From the NCBI GenBank assembly GCA_021647505.1, contig JAKIUN010000008.1, positions 1-64,000 of the forward strand: 64,000 nt of DNA, given 5' to 3'. Numbering within the stretch: position 1 is the stretch's first letter; every line of letters starts with the position of its first letter. A program made the position numbers and the translations under genes. Below, one piece after another: positions 1-7,635 of this stretch. The stretch comes from Gammaproteobacteria bacterium. Lineage in GTDB: Bacteria; Pseudomonadota; Gammaproteobacteria; SZUA-152. A model generated the notes under the pieces. The model worked only from the letters and a program-made list of their open reading frames with translations, did not search any database and was not told the DNA's origin.

Positions 1-1140
1 ATGATCAACGAGATTGAGGCCCAGGTTACGAATCTCGCGTAGCCCAGGGTCATCATTGCTGAATAGCCGCTTGAACGCGCCCATGGCGTCCAGCATCAGT
101 AGATTGTCACCGCGCCTTGCCCGCTCGTAACGGCGCAGGGTCTTGAAACTGCCGATGGGGCGTTGGGCGCGATGCGCTTCCAGTACCACCGCGACCAATT
201 CCTCCACATCGGCAAGGCCGAGGTTCACGCCCTGCCCGGCCAGCGGGTGGATGGTGTGCGCGGCGTCGCCCACCAGCGCCAGGTGTGGTTTGACGTATTC
301 CTTCGCATGCCGGCCCTTGAGTGGAAAGGCGCCGCGTGGGCCAACATCAGTGACGGTGCCCAAACGGTGCATGAAGGCTTCACCCAGCTCGCTCATGAAA
401 TCGGCATTGTCCAGCGCCAGCAGGCGCTCGGCCTCCTCTGCGCTAGTGCTCCAGACGATGGAACTGCGGCCCTCGGGCAGAGGCAGGAAGGCCAGCGGGC
501 CGCTGGGCAGGAAACACTGCCAGGCGGTGTCTTCGTGATAGCGTTCGGTCTGCACCGTAGTAACCACGGCGGTCTGTTGGTAGTGGCGTTCCTGCACCTC
601 GATACCGGCCTGCTGGCGCAGCCAGGAATGGGCACCGTCGGCACCGATGATCAGCGTGGCCTGCAACAGACCGCCATCATCCAGTTGCAGTTGGGCGTGA
701 TTGCTGCGCAGTGTCAGCCGTTTGGGTTTGACGGGGCAACGATAGTCGATGTTGTCGTGCTGGCGCAGGCGTTGTAACAAAGCCAGGGTGATGACCCGGT
801 TCTCGATGATATGGCCGAGATTCGGTTCGCCCAGCTCGGCGGCATCGAAGTGGATATGGCCAGAGCCAGTAGCGTCCCACACGTCCATGGCCTCGTAGGG
901 CTGTACGCGCATGGCCGCCATCGCCTGCCACGCACCGAGGCGGCGGAACAGATTTTCCGAGGCGCGGGTGATGGCGCTGACGCGGATATCGAAGCTGTCG
1001 GCGGGCCAGTCGCCGGATGGATCAAGACCTTCGATAACAGCGATGGACAGAGTGCTGTCGGCCAGCGCGCAGGCCAGGCTGGCACCGACCATGCCGCCGC
1101 CGATGATGACGATGTCGTACTTATTTCTGCTGATGGACAT
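1..1140 (-). CDS. ubiI: UbiI/VisC-like FAD-dependent ubiquinone hydroxylase (3' end outside window)
   Basis: This is a class A flavin monooxygenase of the UbiH/UbiI/UbiF family, which hydroxylates the ring of ubiquinone precursors on the cytoplasmic membrane. The reading frame runs open from the ATG at 1138-1140 to the left edge, so about 380 residues are seen and the C-terminus is missing. The N-terminus has the Rossmann motif IGGGMVGASLA. The family FAD motif GDAAHTIHPLAGQGVNLGL lies near the end of the visible part. The gene follows ubiH in the same direction, as visC/ubiI does in Escherichia coli, and I assign the paralogue from that order. The visible sequence alone does not separate UbiI from UbiF. 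A 51-base hairpin separates it from ubiH. Confidence 0.85.
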   Translation of the reverse strand, partial: MSISRNKYDIVIIGGGMVGASLACALADSTLSIAVIEGLDPSGDWPADSFDIRVSAITRASENLFRRLGAWQAMAAMRVQPYEAMDVWDATGSGHIHFDAAELGEPNLGHIIENRVITLALLQRLRQHDNIDYRCPVKPKRLTLRSNHAQLQLDDGGLLQATLIIGADGAHSWLRQQAGIEVQERHYQQTAVVTTVQTERYHEDTAWQCFLPSGPLAFLPLPEGRSSIVWSTSAEEAERLLALDNADFMSELGEAFMHRLGTVTDVGPRGAFPLKGRHAKEYVKPHLALVGDAAHTIHPLAGQGVNLGLADVEELVAVVLEAHRAQRPIGSFKTLRRYERARRGDNLLMLDAMGAFKRLFSNDDPGLREIRNLGLNLVDH

Positions 1141-1156
1141 CGAACTGCTCCTCTCG

Positions 1157-1207
1157 GTAGGGTGGGCATTGCCCACCATGGGCGCCGGTGGGCAATGCCC
1201 ACCCTAC
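1157..1207. repeat. 51-base perfect hairpin of the GTAGGGTGGGC family
   Basis: Two 21-base arms, GTAGGGTGGGCATTGCCCACC and its exact complement, surround a 9-base loop. The element lies between ubiH and the ubiI-like gene. The same outer GTAGGGTGGGC/GCCCACCCTAC ends occur elsewhere in the window, at 46034-46109 and 63870-63945. It could act as an attenuator or RNA processing site within the operon, but it has no T-tract. I read it as a dispersed palindromic repeat. Confidence 0.85.
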
Positions 1208-1230
1208 GAAGGTATGTTTCATTGCGGGTT

Positions 1231-2466
1231 TCATAGCGGCAACCCCCGCGCCAGTCGCGGTAGCCGGCCGCTGATGCCCATAGCATTGCGCGCCAGGGCG
1301 TGCTTCAGCGGCGGTAGCAGGTCGGTGGCCAGCAGGCCGAGATTGCGCGCCAGGCTCAGCGGCGGGAAGTCGTTGGAGAAGGCCTGCACCAGGGCGTTGG
1401 TGAAGCCGATGACCTTGCGGTGATCGCGCTCGCGCCAACGGGTGTAGTCTTCCAGTACCATCAGTTCGCCCAGGTCACGATCTGCGGCGCGAGCCTTGCA
1501 GATCACCTCTGCCAATACCGCCACATCACGCAGGCCGAGGTTGAAGCCCTGGCCGGCGATGGGATGCAGGGTGTGGGCGGCATTGCCGATCAGGGCCAGG
1601 CGCGGGCGGATCTGCTCGCGGGCCTGGATCAGGCGCAGCGGGTAGCTGGCGCGCTGCCCAACCTTGAGGAATCGGCCCAGACGCCAGCCGAAGGCGTCCT
1701 GTAATTCGCGCAGGAATGCGTCGTCGTCCAGAGTCAGCAGGTGTTCGGCCTGTTCCGGGCCGTGAGTCCATACCAGTGAACAACGCGGCTCGCCGTCTTG
1801 CATATCGAGGGGCAGCAGGGCCAGCGGGCCATGCGCGGTGAAACGCTCGTAGGCGACGTTTTGGTGTGGCCGCTGCGGGGTGATGTTGGCGATGATGGCA
1901 GTCTGGTGGTAGTCCTTTTCTGTCACCGCGATATCCAGCAGGCGGCGCACCGAGGAATTGCCACCGTCGGCGGCAATCACCAGCGTGCTGGTGATCGTCT
2001 CACATTGGCCTTCACGCTCGATGACGATGGTGGCGTGATCCTCTCCCAGCGTGAGTTCGCTGAGAGTGGCGGGGCTGATGAGGTCGAGGTTATCCAGTTC
2101 GCCGACACTCGCCACCAGGCCTTTCCCCAGTGCACGCCCGGTGATCACGTAGCCCAGCGCTTTGACACCTTCTTCGCGGGCATCCAACCGGGTAATACCG
2201 AAGTGACCCTGGTCGGAGACGTGGATATGTCCGATGGGAGTGGCGGCGGGAGCCAGCGTATCCCACACGCCCATGGCCGCGAAGATGCGGCGACTGCCTT
2301 GAGAGAGGGCGATGGCACGGTCGTCGTAGCTGGGCTGGCTGGCGGCGCGGAAGGGTGCGGTCTCGATCATGGCAATGCGCAGCGGCTGGTCACGCAGGGC
2401 GATAGCCAGACTGGCGCCGACCATGCCGCCACCGATGATAAGGATGTCATAGTCGGCTGCTTTCAT
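1231..2466 (-). CDS. ubiH: 2-octaprenyl-6-methoxyphenol hydroxylase UbiH
   Basis: This FAD-dependent aromatic hydroxylase of ubiquinone biosynthesis has 411 residues when started at the ATG at 2464-2466. The start gives the expected short N-terminus MKAADYDILIIGGGMVGASL, and a longer upstream frame only reads into a palindromic repeat. Motifs seen are the N-terminal dinucleotide-binding GGGMVGAS, the central GADG-equivalent AADGGNS, and GNAAHTLHPIAGQGFNLGL near residue 290, which binds FAD. It lies between pepP and the ubiI-like paralogue, the classical pepP-ubiH-visC order. The three genes probably form one transcript with small repeat insertions between them. Confidence 0.92.
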   Translation of the reverse strand: MKAADYDILIIGGGMVGASLAIALRDQPLRIAMIETAPFRAASQPSYDDRAIALSQGSRRIFAAMGVWDTLAPAATPIGHIHVSDQGHFGITRLDAREEGVKALGYVITGRALGKGLVASVGELDNLDLISPATLSELTLGEDHATIVIEREGQCETITSTLVIAADGGNSSVRRLLDIAVTEKDYHQTAIIANITPQRPHQNVAYERFTAHGPLALLPLDMQDGEPRCSLVWTHGPEQAEHLLTLDDDAFLRELQDAFGWRLGRFLKVGQRASYPLRLIQAREQIRPRLALIGNAAHTLHPIAGQGFNLGLRDVAVLAEVICKARAADRDLGELMVLEDYTRWRERDHRKVIGFTNALVQAFSNDFPPLSLARNLGLLATDLLPPLKHALARNAMGISGRLPRLARGLPL

Positions 2467-2482
2467 GCGGCAGTTTTGCTGG

Positions 2483-2565
2483 TTGCCACAGAGGCACGGA
2501 GGGCACAGAGAAATTGCGCTCTTCCAACACAAAAAAACGCTGTGTTCTCCGTGCCTCTGTGGCAA
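2483..2565. repeat. 83-base palindromic element (CCACAGAGGCACGGAG family)
   Basis: The arms begin TTGCCACAGAGGCACGGAG on the left and end with the complement on the right. They match at 24 of the outer 26 positions and enclose an A-rich centre. The element sits between pepP and ubiH. A related copy with the same outer sequence is at 38811-38880. Just downstream, 2578-2620 holds another degenerate palindrome with GGGTAGGCATTACCC-like arms, probably a worn member of the GTAGGGTGGGC family. Confidence 0.8.
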
Positions 2566-2632
2566 AAGTCAGGCATAGGGTAGGCATTACCCAGCATTGT
2601 CACTGTGGGCGATGCCCATACGGGAAAATTCA

Positions 2633-3955
2633 TCATCTTGTCCCCGCCATCAGCTCCTCAATGTCGGCAATCTCCTTCGGCACGTCGCGGCTCAGCACTT
2701 CGCAGCCACCCTTGGTGACCAGCACATCATCTTCGATGCGGATACCGATACCCTGCCATTTCTTTGCCACGGCGCGCTTGCCTATTTTCGCACCAGGGGC
2801 GATATACAGGCCCGGTTCGATGGTCAGCACCATGCCCGGTTCCAGTTCGCGCCAAACGTCGCCCACCTTGTACTCACCCACGTCGTGCACATCCATGCCC
2901 AGCCAGTGACCGGTGCGGTGCATGTAGAAGGCGCGGTAGGCTTCCTTTTTGATCAATGTGCGCAGCTGGCCCTTGAGCAGACCGAGCTTAAGCAGGCCGC
3001 GGGTGAGCGCCTTGACAGCAGCCTCGTGGGGTTCGTTCCAGTGGACACCGGGGCGCACTTTGGCGATAGCGGCGTACTGGGCATCGAGGACAATCTGGTA
3101 CAGGGCAGCCTGTTCGCTGCTAAAGCGGCCGTTGACCGGGAAGGTGCGGGTGATGTCGGCGGCATAGTGGTCGTTTTCCGCACCGGCATCGATGAGCAGC
3201 AGGTCACCATCACGCAGTTCGGCGGCGTTTTCCGTGTAGTGCAGGGTGCAGCCGTTGTCGCCACCGCCAACGATGCTGGTGTAGGCGGGCACGCAGTTGT
3301 GGCGCTTGAAGTGGTAGAGGAACCCGGCCTCGATCTCGTATTCCATCATGCCGGGGCGGCACACCCGCATGGCGTGTATGTGGGCCTGGGCAGAAATTTT
3401 CGCTGCACGGCGCATGGCGCTGATCTCGCTGCGGCTCTTGTACAGGCGCATGTCGTGCAGCAGGTGGTCGAGGGCAACGAATTCGCCCGGCGTGTGCATA
3501 CCGGCGCGGGCCTGTCCCTTGAGGCGTTTGACCCAGCCGGTGACCTGGGCGTCGAAGGCGTCGTCAACGCCCATGGCATAGTAAACGCGCTCACAGCTCT
3601 CCAGCAAACCGGGTAGGATGTCGTCGATATCACCGATGGGAAAGGCGTCATCGGCGCCGTAGTGTTCGCACGCTCCCTCCAGCCCGACCCGGCGACCGTG
3701 CCAAGTCTCCATCAACGGGTCACGCTCGCGGCAGAAGAGGATGTACTCGCCGTGTTTGCGGCCGGGGATCAGCACTGTCACCGCCTCGGGCTCGGGGAAG
3801 CCGGTGAGGTAGTGGAAGTCACTGTCCTGCCGGTAGGGGTAGTCAGCGTCGCGGTTGCGCATAGCCACCCTGGCGGCGGGCAGCACGGCGACTGAGGCCT
3901 TGCCCATCATCTGCATCAGGTGTTTGCGGCGGCGGGAGAATTCGGTCTGTTTCAT
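2633..3955 (-). CDS. pepP: Xaa-Pro aminopeptidase PepP
   Basis: This cytoplasmic metallopeptidase removes N-terminal residues that precede proline. It has 440 residues from the ATG at 3953-3955, the usual length for PepP. The N-terminal creatinase-like domain is followed by the pita-bread catalytic domain. The dimetal ligands are visible as DAGAENDHYAADITRTFP, HRTGHWLGMDVHD, EPGMVLTIEPGLY and GIRIEDDVLVT, in the expected order. The frame continues upstream to 4108, but that extension is not family-like. The gene is followed by ubiH and the ubiI-like gene, a conserved gammaproteobacterial neighbourhood. YgfB, normally directly upstream, is here separated by about 2.2 kb of accessory sequence. 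Confidence 0.95.
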   Translation of the reverse strand: MKQTEFSRRRKHLMQMMGKASVAVLPAARVAMRNRDADYPYRQDSDFHYLTGFPEPEAVTVLIPGRKHGEYILFCRERDPLMETWHGRRVGLEGACEHYGADDAFPIGDIDDILPGLLESCERVYYAMGVDDAFDAQVTGWVKRLKGQARAGMHTPGEFVALDHLLHDMRLYKSRSEISAMRRAAKISAQAHIHAMRVCRPGMMEYEIEAGFLYHFKRHNCVPAYTSIVGGGDNGCTLHYTENAAELRDGDLLLIDAGAENDHYAADITRTFPVNGRFSSEQAALYQIVLDAQYAAIAKVRPGVHWNEPHEAAVKALTRGLLKLGLLKGQLRTLIKKEAYRAFYMHRTGHWLGMDVHDVGEYKVGDVWRELEPGMVLTIEPGLYIAPGAKIGKRAVAKKWQGIGIRIEDDVLVTKGGCEVLSRDVPKEIADIEELMAGTR

Positions 3956-4162
3956 GGAATATATGTACGGTATGGGAATGATCGCAACATAGCGCAAGGC
4001 TTGTGGCGCCGTAAAGCCTGCTCTGAGACCAAAGGCATGCGCCAGGCCTGGAGAAGGAAGGAATTGTGAGTCATAGTGCCAAGAAACGCGCACCCACAGA
4101 TCTAGCACTCAACAAATTTTTGAAGTCCGCACCGACAGCTTGCTGCAGGGGAACAAAAAATT

Positions 4163-4537
4163 ATGACAACTTTGCTCTACACCGCCGCTTTCCTTACCTT
4201 CGCTATCGGAATTGTACATTCTGTTCTGGGGGAGCGTTACATACTCACCAGGCTATTCCGTCGTAAAAATCTGCCGAAACTCTTTGGCGGTACAGAGTTT
4301 ACGATTCTTACACTGAGGTTTGCATGGCATATTACAACCATAGCTTGGTGGGGCTTTGCTGCAATTCTGGTTTTGCTTGCGGAGCGGTCTCTCTCTTTCC
4401 ATAGTATCTCTATGATTGTGGCCGTTACTTTCTTGGTCACTGGAATTATTGCACTGGTCGCCTCGAAGGGGCGGCATTATTCTTGGCTGGTGTTTTTGTT
4501 TATTGGTGGGGTCAGCCTATATGCGGCTGTCACCTGA
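4163..4537 (+). CDS. small four-helix membrane protein of unknown function
   Basis: The 124-residue product is mostly hydrophobic. About four membrane segments are visible near residues 1-20, 45-68, 80-100 and 105-123. A good ribosome binding site (AGGGGAAC) lies eight bases before the ATG. A basic loop with RLFRRKNLPKLFGG follows the first segment. I do not recognise the family. It is inserted between pepP and ygfB, which are usually adjacent, so it belongs to an accessory insertion of about 1.7 kb. No operon partner is evident. Confidence 0.7.
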   Translation: MTTLLYTAAFLTFAIGIVHSVLGERYILTRLFRRKNLPKLFGGTEFTILTLRFAWHITTIAWWGFAAILVLLAERSLSFHSISMIVAVTFLVTGIIALVASKGRHYSWLVFLFIGGVSLYAAVT

Positions 4538-4541
4538 CCGC

Positions 4542-4556
4542 TCAGGAACGTGCACG
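4542..4556. repeat. half copy of the TCAGGAACGTGCACG palindrome
   Basis: The 15 bases here equal the left part of the perfect 22-base palindrome at 61109-61130. They lie just after the stop codon of the small membrane protein gene. This looks like a remnant of the same dispersed element. Confidence 0.5.
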
Positions 4557-4663
4557 AAATAACGTCTTGCTCGCATAGCAAGCAAATCAAGGGAATTATG
4601 CGAACTCATTCCGGTTTATTCAGATAACCGCGTGGGCACATAAGACATGCCCACCCTACAAGG

Positions 4664-4786
4664 CTGAGCGCGGATGGCGACACCCTGGCGGTAGGGGCCA
4701 CGCGCGAGGATAGCAACGCCACCGGCATCAATGGTGACCAGAGCGATAATTCGGCGTGGCACTCCGGTGCAGTATATTTATATTAA
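4664..4786 (+). pseudogene. orphan FG-GAP repeat fragment
   Basis: Forty codons ending in TAA translate to one unit of the bacterial FG-GAP (integrin-alpha-like) repeat. It contains [20 protein letters not shown] followed by GDQSDNS and SGAVYLY. Complete proteins of this kind carry many such units and are usually secreted. There is no start codon or signal sequence, and the upstream side is a degraded GTAGGGTGGGC-type palindrome (4629-4659). I therefore read it as the last surviving piece of a lost gene. The rest of 4538-5162 holds the repeat at 4921-5066. It also has a stretch at 4795-4915 with GGGGACAAG/GACAG motifs like those often seen beside REP-type transposase remnants. Confidence 0.65.
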
Positions 4787-4920
4787 AAGAGCCAGCGACA
4801 ATAGAGGACAGACCACGGTTTCCATAGCAAATAGGGGGCAAGCTGAGTAATAGGGGACAAGCCGTGGCCTGCCCCTATATATTGGTGGCCTGTCCGCCTA
4901 TTATCCGGTGATGAAGCAAA

Positions 4921-5066
4921 TAGCCTGGGTTGAGCCTGCAAAACCCAGGAAAACGCACGCTTCAAACTTCCTTCTCTCTCATTGACTATCTCCCGCCCAA
5001 TGCTGCGGATACTTGCTCCAATCCACATCCCGAATCCCCCGGGTTTCGCAGGCTCAACCCAGGCTA
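4921..5066. repeat. 146-base MITE-like element, copy A
   Basis: The ends are inverted repeats: TAGCCTGGGTTGAGCCTGCA on the left and the near-complement ending CTCAACCCAGGCTA on the right. The interior closely resembles copy B at 15370-15522, including the CTCTCTC and CATCCCGAAT blocks. No coding capacity is seen. The size, terminal inverted repeats and dispersal fit a non-autonomous miniature element. Confidence 0.75.
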
Positions 5067-5162
5067 CTGGTTCTACTGGTTTCCCTCTGGCAGGGGAGCC
5101 GTTAATCTGTGGGAACGGCAAGTCCATCGCGGGCATGGCCCGCTCCAGGCTATAGGATCAAA

Positions 5163-5678
5163 GTGCTCATACGATACGCCACCAGGAAGGATGCTCAGGA
5201 TATTGCAAGGATTCATGTAGAAGCATGGCGCTCTGGTTATAAGGGGATCATGCCCGATGAGTATTTGAAATCACTATCCGTTAAAGAAAAAACACGGCAA
5301 TGGGATGAGGCGCTGGCAACAAAAGGCCCAGGCATTAACCTGGTTGTCGTAATCAATGGCGTTATATCAGGTTTCTGTGTTTATGGCCCGGCGAGAGACG
5401 ATGATCTGCCCAACGACAATGCCGGTGAGTTGGTTGCTCTGAATATTTCCCCCGATTGCTGGGGCAAAGGCTTAGGTACAGAGCTGGCAAAACAAACCAT
5501 AAAATCTGCCCATAATCATCAATGGCGTTCTCTTTATTTATGGGTTCTTAAAGAGAATATTCGCGCAAGGAGATTGTATGAGCAGATGGGGTTTTCACGT
5601 CAAGGCCGCGAGAAAATTGATACACAACTAACCGGCCATGAATTACATGAAATGCGATATGTCAAAGAACTCGACTAG
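5163..5678 (+). CDS. GNAT family N-acetyltransferase
   Basis: The product of about 171 residues is an acetyl-CoA-dependent N-acetyltransferase of unknown substrate. I start it at the GTG at 5163, which has an AGGA five bases upstream and opens with the typical IRYATRKDAQDIARIHVEAW. The acetyl-CoA-binding motif A is seen as ISPDCWGKGLGTELAKQ. The C-terminal part carries LWVLKENIRARRLYEQMGF, the standard beta-strand and helix that end the GNAT fold. Base composition is lower in GC than in pepP, in keeping with an accessory gene. It stands alone on the plus strand in the pepP-ygfB insertion. Confidence 0.88.
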   Translation: MLIRYATRKDAQDIARIHVEAWRSGYKGIMPDEYLKSLSVKEKTRQWDEALATKGPGINLVVVINGVISGFCVYGPARDDDLPNDNAGELVALNISPDCWGKGLGTELAKQTIKSAHNHQWRSLYLWVLKENIRARRLYEQMGFSRQGREKIDTQLTGHELHEMRYVKELD

Positions 5679-5778
5679 CCCGGCAGGCAGGCTTTATCTG
5701 CCATCGGGCTGTGAGACAGCGCAGGAACGCTGAACCTGTCGATACAATGTGACGGAGCATTGATTCTGTCACAAAGAG

Positions 5779-6153
5779 TCAGGCAAATACCCACGGATTC
5801 TTGGTGATGGCCACGCCGACCATATAGGCGAAGGTCAGCAGAGCGCCCAGCCAGGCGCCGATACGCACCGGCTTGCTGCGGCCCGGGCGGATGGCGACAA
5901 CACCGAAGAGGATATACACCAACAGTGCACCGATCTTGGCCTGTAGCCAGGGCATACCCAGGGAGGCAAGCCCCCATTGAGAGGCAAGGATGATGGCGCT
6001 CAGCAACAGGACGGTGTCGACGGCATGGGGAGCGGTCTTGACCCAGCGTTGTTGCAGCAGGGCGGAATCACGGATCATCAGCACGCCGCGGGCAAAAAAA
6101 CCCGCGATGCTCAGCAGGGCAAAGCTCATATGAATGATTTTGATGAGGGTCAT
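5779..6153 (-). CDS. SirB2 family membrane protein
   Basis: The 124-residue product has four hydrophobic helices and begins MTLIKIIHMSFALLSIAGFF, typical of the SirB2/YchQ family. The ATG at 6151-6153 has GGAAAG upstream and is followed directly by the first membrane helix. A longer frame upstream is an antisense shadow of the YgfB gene. The biochemical role of SirB2 proteins is not known. It lies downstream of ygfB in the same direction and could be co-transcribed. Confidence 0.85.
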   Translation of the reverse strand: MTLIKIIHMSFALLSIAGFFARGVLMIRDSALLQQRWVKTAPHAVDTVLLLSAIILASQWGLASLGMPWLQAKIGALLVYILFGVVAIRPGRSKPVRIGAWLGALLTFAYMVGVAITKNPWVFA

Positions 6154-6199
6154 GGGTGGTCTTTCCGGATTAGGGTGGTCTATGGGTTGAGATACGAAC

Positions 6200-6775
6200 T
6201 TAGTGCAGGGTGGTATCGCTAACCACTGGCGCACGACTGGGCTGTAGCTCTTCGTTGATGAGCAGCACACCGACACGCAGGTATTCCACCAGCTCGGCGT
6301 AGGCATGTTCGTCTTCTTCACTGCCGTCAAAGCTGTAGGAGCTGTCGGCGCGGGCGATCTCGACGATATCTTCGGCAATCTCGCGGGCATCCTCGGGCAG
6401 CGCTTTGAAGTCGCTGATGCCACCCAGGCTGAGGCCGACCAGGAAACCCTGACACCACTCACCGAGGGCATGCACGCGCTGATCGAGATCACTATCATCA
6501 TCGGGCAACAGCAGCCGGAATTCACAGTCGATGGCATTGAGCCCTTCACGGCTGGTCTCGTGCAGTTTTTTCAGCTCACCGAAGGCTTCGTCGCCCAACA
6601 GATCGCCACTGGGCACCTTGGGGAACAGGTTTTGCAGCCAGATATCGGCCTCGGCATTGCCGTTGGCACACAGCAGGCCGGTAAGGGTGCCGTGCAGTTC
6701 GGCGGGCTCCTGCTGGGCGCCCAGTTTGTGGATGACGAGCGCAAGCGCGTCGTAATTCATGGTGTCGTATTGCAT
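6200..6775 (-). CDS. ygfB: UPF0149 protein YgfB
   Basis: This acidic, mostly helical cytoplasmic protein of 191 residues belongs to the YgfB/YecA (UPF0149) family. Family features are LHGTLTGLLCANG near residue 28, WCQGFLVGLSLGG near residue 107 and the acidic C-terminal segment GSEEDEHAYAELVEYLRVGV. It is transcribed away from the ZapB-like gene, the same divergent arrangement as ygfB and zapA in E. coli. The family is conserved in gammaproteobacteria, but its molecular function here cannot be read from sequence. Confidence 0.92.
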   Translation of the reverse strand: MQYDTMNYDALALVIHKLGAQQEPAELHGTLTGLLCANGNAEADIWLQNLFPKVPSGDLLGDEAFGELKKLHETSREGLNAIDCEFRLLLPDDDSDLDQRVHALGEWCQGFLVGLSLGGISDFKALPEDAREIAEDIVEIARADSSYSFDGSEEDEHAYAELVEYLRVGVLLINEELQPSRAPVVSDTTLH

Positions 6776-6824
6776 GGGGGGTCATTATCAATCGCAAAGA
6801 AAGGCTGGCAATTCTACCACTTCG

Positions 6825-6853
6825 TTGACCCCTTTTGCGCCCCGAACTATAGT
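6825..6853 (+). promoter_or_regulatory. sigma-70-type promoter before the ZapB-like gene
   Basis: A TTGACC -35 box (6825-6830) and a TATAGT -10 box (6848-6853) are separated by exactly 17 bases. The initiation region falls about 28 bases before the ATG of the ZapB-like gene at 6888. It would drive that gene and the overlapping zapA. Confidence 0.65.
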
Positions 6854-6887
6854 GCACCCATCAAGTTTGCAACTCTGTAGCGAATCC

Positions 6888-7097
6888 ATGGCCGAGTCTG
6901 AAATCAGCAAGCTGGAGAAGTGTGTCGATGACCTGATCGACTTCTGCGACCAGCTCAGTACCGAAAACACCCTGTTGCGTGAGCGGCAGAATGTGCTGGT
7001 CGAGGAGCGTGCGCGGCTGATCGAAAAGGCCGAGCTGGCACGTTCGCGGGTGGAAGCCATGCTGGTGCGACTCAAAACCATGGAGGTGGAAGTATGA
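6888..7097 (+). CDS. ZapB-like coiled-coil protein (TIGR02449 type)
   Basis: The 69-residue product is almost entirely coiled coil: it opens MAESEISKLEKCVDDLIDFC and continues with heptads to LVRLKTMEVEV. Small coiled-coil proteins of this type sit immediately before zapA in many gammaproteobacteria and are presumed partners in Z-ring assembly. The ATG at 6888 starts the coiled coil. An upstream in-frame extension overlaps the promoter and is not used. The stop overlaps the zapA start as ATGA, which indicates translational coupling. Confidence 0.8.
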   Translation: MAESEISKLEKCVDDLIDFCDQLSTENTLLRERQNVLVEERARLIEKAELARSRVEAMLVRLKTMEVEV

Positions 7098-7405
7098 GCG
7101 AAAAGACCACCACGGTGACCATTCGCGTACTGGATAAGGAATATCAGGTGGCCTGCCCCACCGAGGAACGGGTGGCATTGCTGGAATCGGCACGTTATCT
7201 CGATGAGAAAATGCGCGAAATCCGTGACAGCCGCAAGATGATCGGTAGTGAGCGGGTGGCGGTAATGGCGGCGCTGAATATTGCCCACGACCTGCTTCAA
7301 TGCCGCGCGGACAATGGCAATTCGGCGGGAATGGACAACAAGCTCCGCCAGCTGCAAAATAAGGTTGAAGCCGCGATAAGCCGTGGCCGCCAGTTAAAGT
7401 TGTAA
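7094..7405 (+). CDS. zapA: cell division protein ZapA
   Basis: ZapA is a small cytoplasmic FtsZ-binding protein that cross-links FtsZ protofilaments at the division ring. The 103-residue length is typical. The N-terminal globular part contains VTIRVLDKEYQVACPTEERV and DEKMREIRDSRKMIGSERVA. The C-terminal half is a coiled coil that forms the ZapA dimer and tetramer. Its ATG overlaps the stop of the ZapB-like gene. The 6S RNA gene begins just downstream, as in E. coli where zapA, ssrS and ygfA are consecutive. Confidence 0.95.
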   Translation: MSEKTTTVTIRVLDKEYQVACPTEERVALLESARYLDEKMREIRDSRKMIGSERVAVMAALNIAHDLLQCRADNGNSAGMDNKLRQLQNKVEAAISRGRQLKL

Positions 7406-7420
7406 ATTTTTCCTGTTTTG

Positions 7421-7601
7421 GCGTCTCCTGCAGTGTTCGCTACTGCACTGAAGTCCCCTGGCCCATAATTCTGCAGTCGGGGGCATGACGTTGGAGCCGT
7501 GTGCATGTCCGCTTGACGGAAAGCCTGACGCACCAATCGTTGTCCCCACTTATCGCTCTGGTTCCAGGGGCGATGGTGCAAACGGCACAGGTGGGGGACG
7601 C
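7421..7601 (+). ncRNA. ssrS: 6S RNA
   Basis: The interval between zapA and ygfA is the known genomic position of ssrS in gammaproteobacteria. The sequence shows the expected elements. A closing stem pairs GCGTCTCC at 7421 with GGGGGACGC ending at 7601. The conserved 5' part has TGTTCGC and AGTCCCCTGGCCC, like E. coli 6S. An open central bubble and a long irregular hairpin complete the roughly 181 bases. 6S RNA binds sigma-70 RNA polymerase and lowers transcription in stationary phase. Exact ends are set by the closing stem and may differ by a few bases. Confidence 0.88.
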
Positions 7602-7635
7602 CTCTTAATTTCCATACCTTGCTTTTCAATGCCCC

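Noticed and set aside
163-777. Open frame of 204 codons on the plus strand at the left edge
   Set aside because: It is antisense to the ubiI-like gene, whose FAD motifs are clear.
4795-4920. REP-associated tyrosine transposase gene
   Set aside because: Only short GGGGACA/GACAG motifs resembling flanks of such genes are present, and no coding frame exists.
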